Origin: JAAZBA01 sp964461815
Lineage (GTDB): Bacteria; Bacillota; Clostridia; Oscillospirales; QAMX01
Length of the DNA: 64,000 nucleotides
Assembly (NCBI GenBank): GCA_964461815.1
Contig: CAYWVF010000013.1
Location: forward strand, 4,380 to 68,379
Direction: 5' to 3'
Shown: positions 63,334-64,000 of the stretch, in pieces
Position numbering within the stretch: position 1 is the first letter of the stretch
How the letters are laid out: every line of letters starts with the position of its first letter
Notes under the pieces: generated by a model
Told to the model about the DNA's origin: nothing
Seen by the model: the letters and a program-made list of their open reading frames with translations, nothing else
Database searches by the model: none
Made by a program: the position numbers and the translations under genes

Positions 63334-63365
63334 AAAAAGCCGACAGTGTGAACTGTCGACTTTTT
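63334..63365. terminator. Bidirectional terminator beside the tRNA fragment
   Basis: CGACAGT (63341-63347) pairs with ACTGTCG (63352-63358) between AAAAAG and CTTTTT tracts. On the minus strand it stands directly after the tRNA 3' end and would terminate it. Confidence 0.8.
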
Positions 63366-63409
63366 GGCACGCCCGGCGCGATTCGAACGCGCGGCCTTTC
63401 GCTTAGGAG
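63365..63409 (-). tRNA. 3' half of tRNA-Arg(CCT), truncated
   Basis: On the minus strand the sequence runs from the anticodon loop CTCCTAA (anticodon CCT) through a 5-nt variable loop, T-arm GCGCG-TTCGAAT-CGCGC, acceptor 3' strand and CCA (63365-63367). The D-arm, acceptor 5' strand and anticodon 5' stem are missing; the sequence before the anticodon loop (CGCCAAA) cannot pair. The break at the anticodon loop is the usual crossover point of tRNA-Arg integrases, so this is an attachment site of the element that follows. Confidence 0.85.
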
Positions 63410-63646
63410 TTTGGCGTACCGTATGACGCACGACTTAGATGTGCTTTGTGGTACTTCCTTGTTCGCACAATGGTGTGCAGTAATCGAAAAACATGATGCA
63501 TTTTGCACAAAAAGGGTGCCGTGTGACACCTGATTTGGAATGTCAAATTAGCAGATTATTAGCAGGAAACAGCGAAAAACGGCTTGATCCTGCCAAATCG
63601 GTTGAATGCACATGGTCATATTGACGAAACAAAATAGGAGGCTATC

Positions 63647-63844
63647 ATGGATACTAACGAGAAAAGAAAACTGCCTGAGCCGCGCACATATACGGTAGAA
63701 GATATTGCTGCTATGCTTAACATCAGTCGGACATCTGCATATCAGCTAGTGAAAGAAGATCATTTCAAGACAGTGCGTATTGGAACGGCCATACGCATTT
63801 CAAAGAAGTCTTTTGACGAATGGCTGGAGAGCTTGGAATTATAA
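63647..63844 (+). CDS. Excisionase-type helix-turn-helix protein (65 aa)
   Basis: A small MerR-like/Xis-type DNA-binding protein: YTVEDIAAMLNISRTSAYQLV followed by FKTVRIGTAIRISKKSFDEW, as in excisionases of Tn916- and ICE-type elements. AATAGGAGG precedes the ATG. Located just inside the element end; an integrase gene is expected further right. Confidence 0.85.
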   Translation: MDTNEKRKLPEPRTYTVEDIAAMLNISRTSAYQLVKEDHFKTVRIGTAIRISKKSFDEWLESLEL

Positions 63845-63856
63845 ATAATCCCCTTG

Positions 63857-63885
63857 ACGCCGTAGGAACCCCCTGCGGCGTTTTT
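63857..63885 (+). terminator. Terminator after the excisionase gene
   Basis: ACGCCG (63857-63862) pairs with CGGCGT (63876-63881), with further pairing inside, followed by TTTTT. Confidence 0.8.
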
Positions 63886-64000
63886 CTATGCCCGCTTTAC
63901 CTTTGTCTGCTGAAAACTGTATCAATTTGGGTGGAAAAATCGCCGTTTGTTCCTCCGTGTCCTCCGTTCCGCAAGGGGCGTGGGTCTTTTCCCATGTGGA
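63886..64000. other. Unassigned end of the window
   Basis: No gene or signal is seen in these 115 bases; part of the integrative element. Confidence 0.5.

Larger units (their letters stand above)
63365..64000 (+). mobile_element. End of an integrative element at tRNA-Arg(CCT), continuing past the window
   Basis: The tRNA fragment at 63365-63409 is the attachment site; an excisionase-type gene starts 0.24 kb inside it, and an intrinsic terminator follows. The intact tRNA copy should be at the far end of the element. The last 110 bp hold no recognisable gene. Confidence 0.75.

Noticed and set aside
63318..63533. A 71-codon plus-strand frame containing TPGAIRTRGLSLRS
   Set aside because: That peptide is the well-known false translation of a tRNA 3' end; the frame crosses the tRNA-Arg fragment and has no ribosome-binding site.
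1..64000. CRISPR array
   Set aside because: No regularly spaced repeats were seen.

Overview
The window is chromosomal DNA of a low-to-mid GC, spore-forming Firmicute of class Clostridia, most like the gut Oscillospirales/Ruminococcaceae. The evidence is the gene families (spoIIE, group-2 pyrF, pyrK/pyrDB, a GdpP-type phosphodiesterase, Bce-type modules, a glycyl radical enzyme), purine-rich Shine-Dalgarno sites and sigma-A promoters with 17-bp spacers. The species assignment is inference.

Layout. 0-26 kb is core genome: creatininase-family protein, rplI, recX, recA, DUF1385 protein, prfA and a DUF218 protein on the minus strand; then gdpP, two alpha/beta hydrolases, mnmA, a BlaI/BlaR1 pair whose blaI has an in-frame TGA, a DUF4317 protein, the pyrC-pyrF-pyrK-pyrD operon and a phosphatase-GNAT fusion on the plus strand; then ung, comM, glpK, an M20 amidohydrolase and a membrane protein on the minus strand. 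A cluster of DnaA-box-like 9-mers lies between ung and comM. 26.0-34.7 kb is a compact minus-strand phage-derived operon: shortened small terminase, large terminase, portal, scaffold-like, decoration-like, capsid, connector, a long tail/stabilisation-type protein, XhlA-like, amidase and holin. It ends in one strong terminator and has no integrase, repressor, replication genes, tape measure or tail fibre. The long proteins are all open, so it may be a domesticated particle-forming cassette.

34.9-46 kb holds spoIIE (with a candidate Spo0A-type promoter), a small protein whose ribosome-binding site is buried in a hairpin, a ParB/Noc-type protein, an NSS sodium symporter, and a MarR-controlled heterodimeric ABC exporter facing a small membrane protein. 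45-53 kb holds a MATE exporter behind a leader resembling a guanidine-IV (mepA) riboswitch, a protein with an IGGADGPTS motif, a Bce-type response regulator/kinase/ABC module, and a small membrane protein.

53.3-60.7 kb is a metabolic island: a MATE transporter and an amber-interrupted two-domain putative carbohydrate-active protein on the minus strand, then a divergent AraC regulator, and an unusually short glycyl radical enzyme with its activating enzyme on the plus strand. After a decayed gene come a TetR regulator with its operator and a CPBP protease. At 63.37 kb a truncated tRNA-Arg(CCT) 3' half followed by an excisionase gene marks the end of an integrative element that continues past the window.

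Three genes (blaI, the two-domain carbohydrate-type gene, and the decayed gene near 61 kb) carry in-frame stops, which suggests recent inactivation or sequence error. The phage cassette stays open apart from its small-terminase gene, which is shortened to 57 aa.
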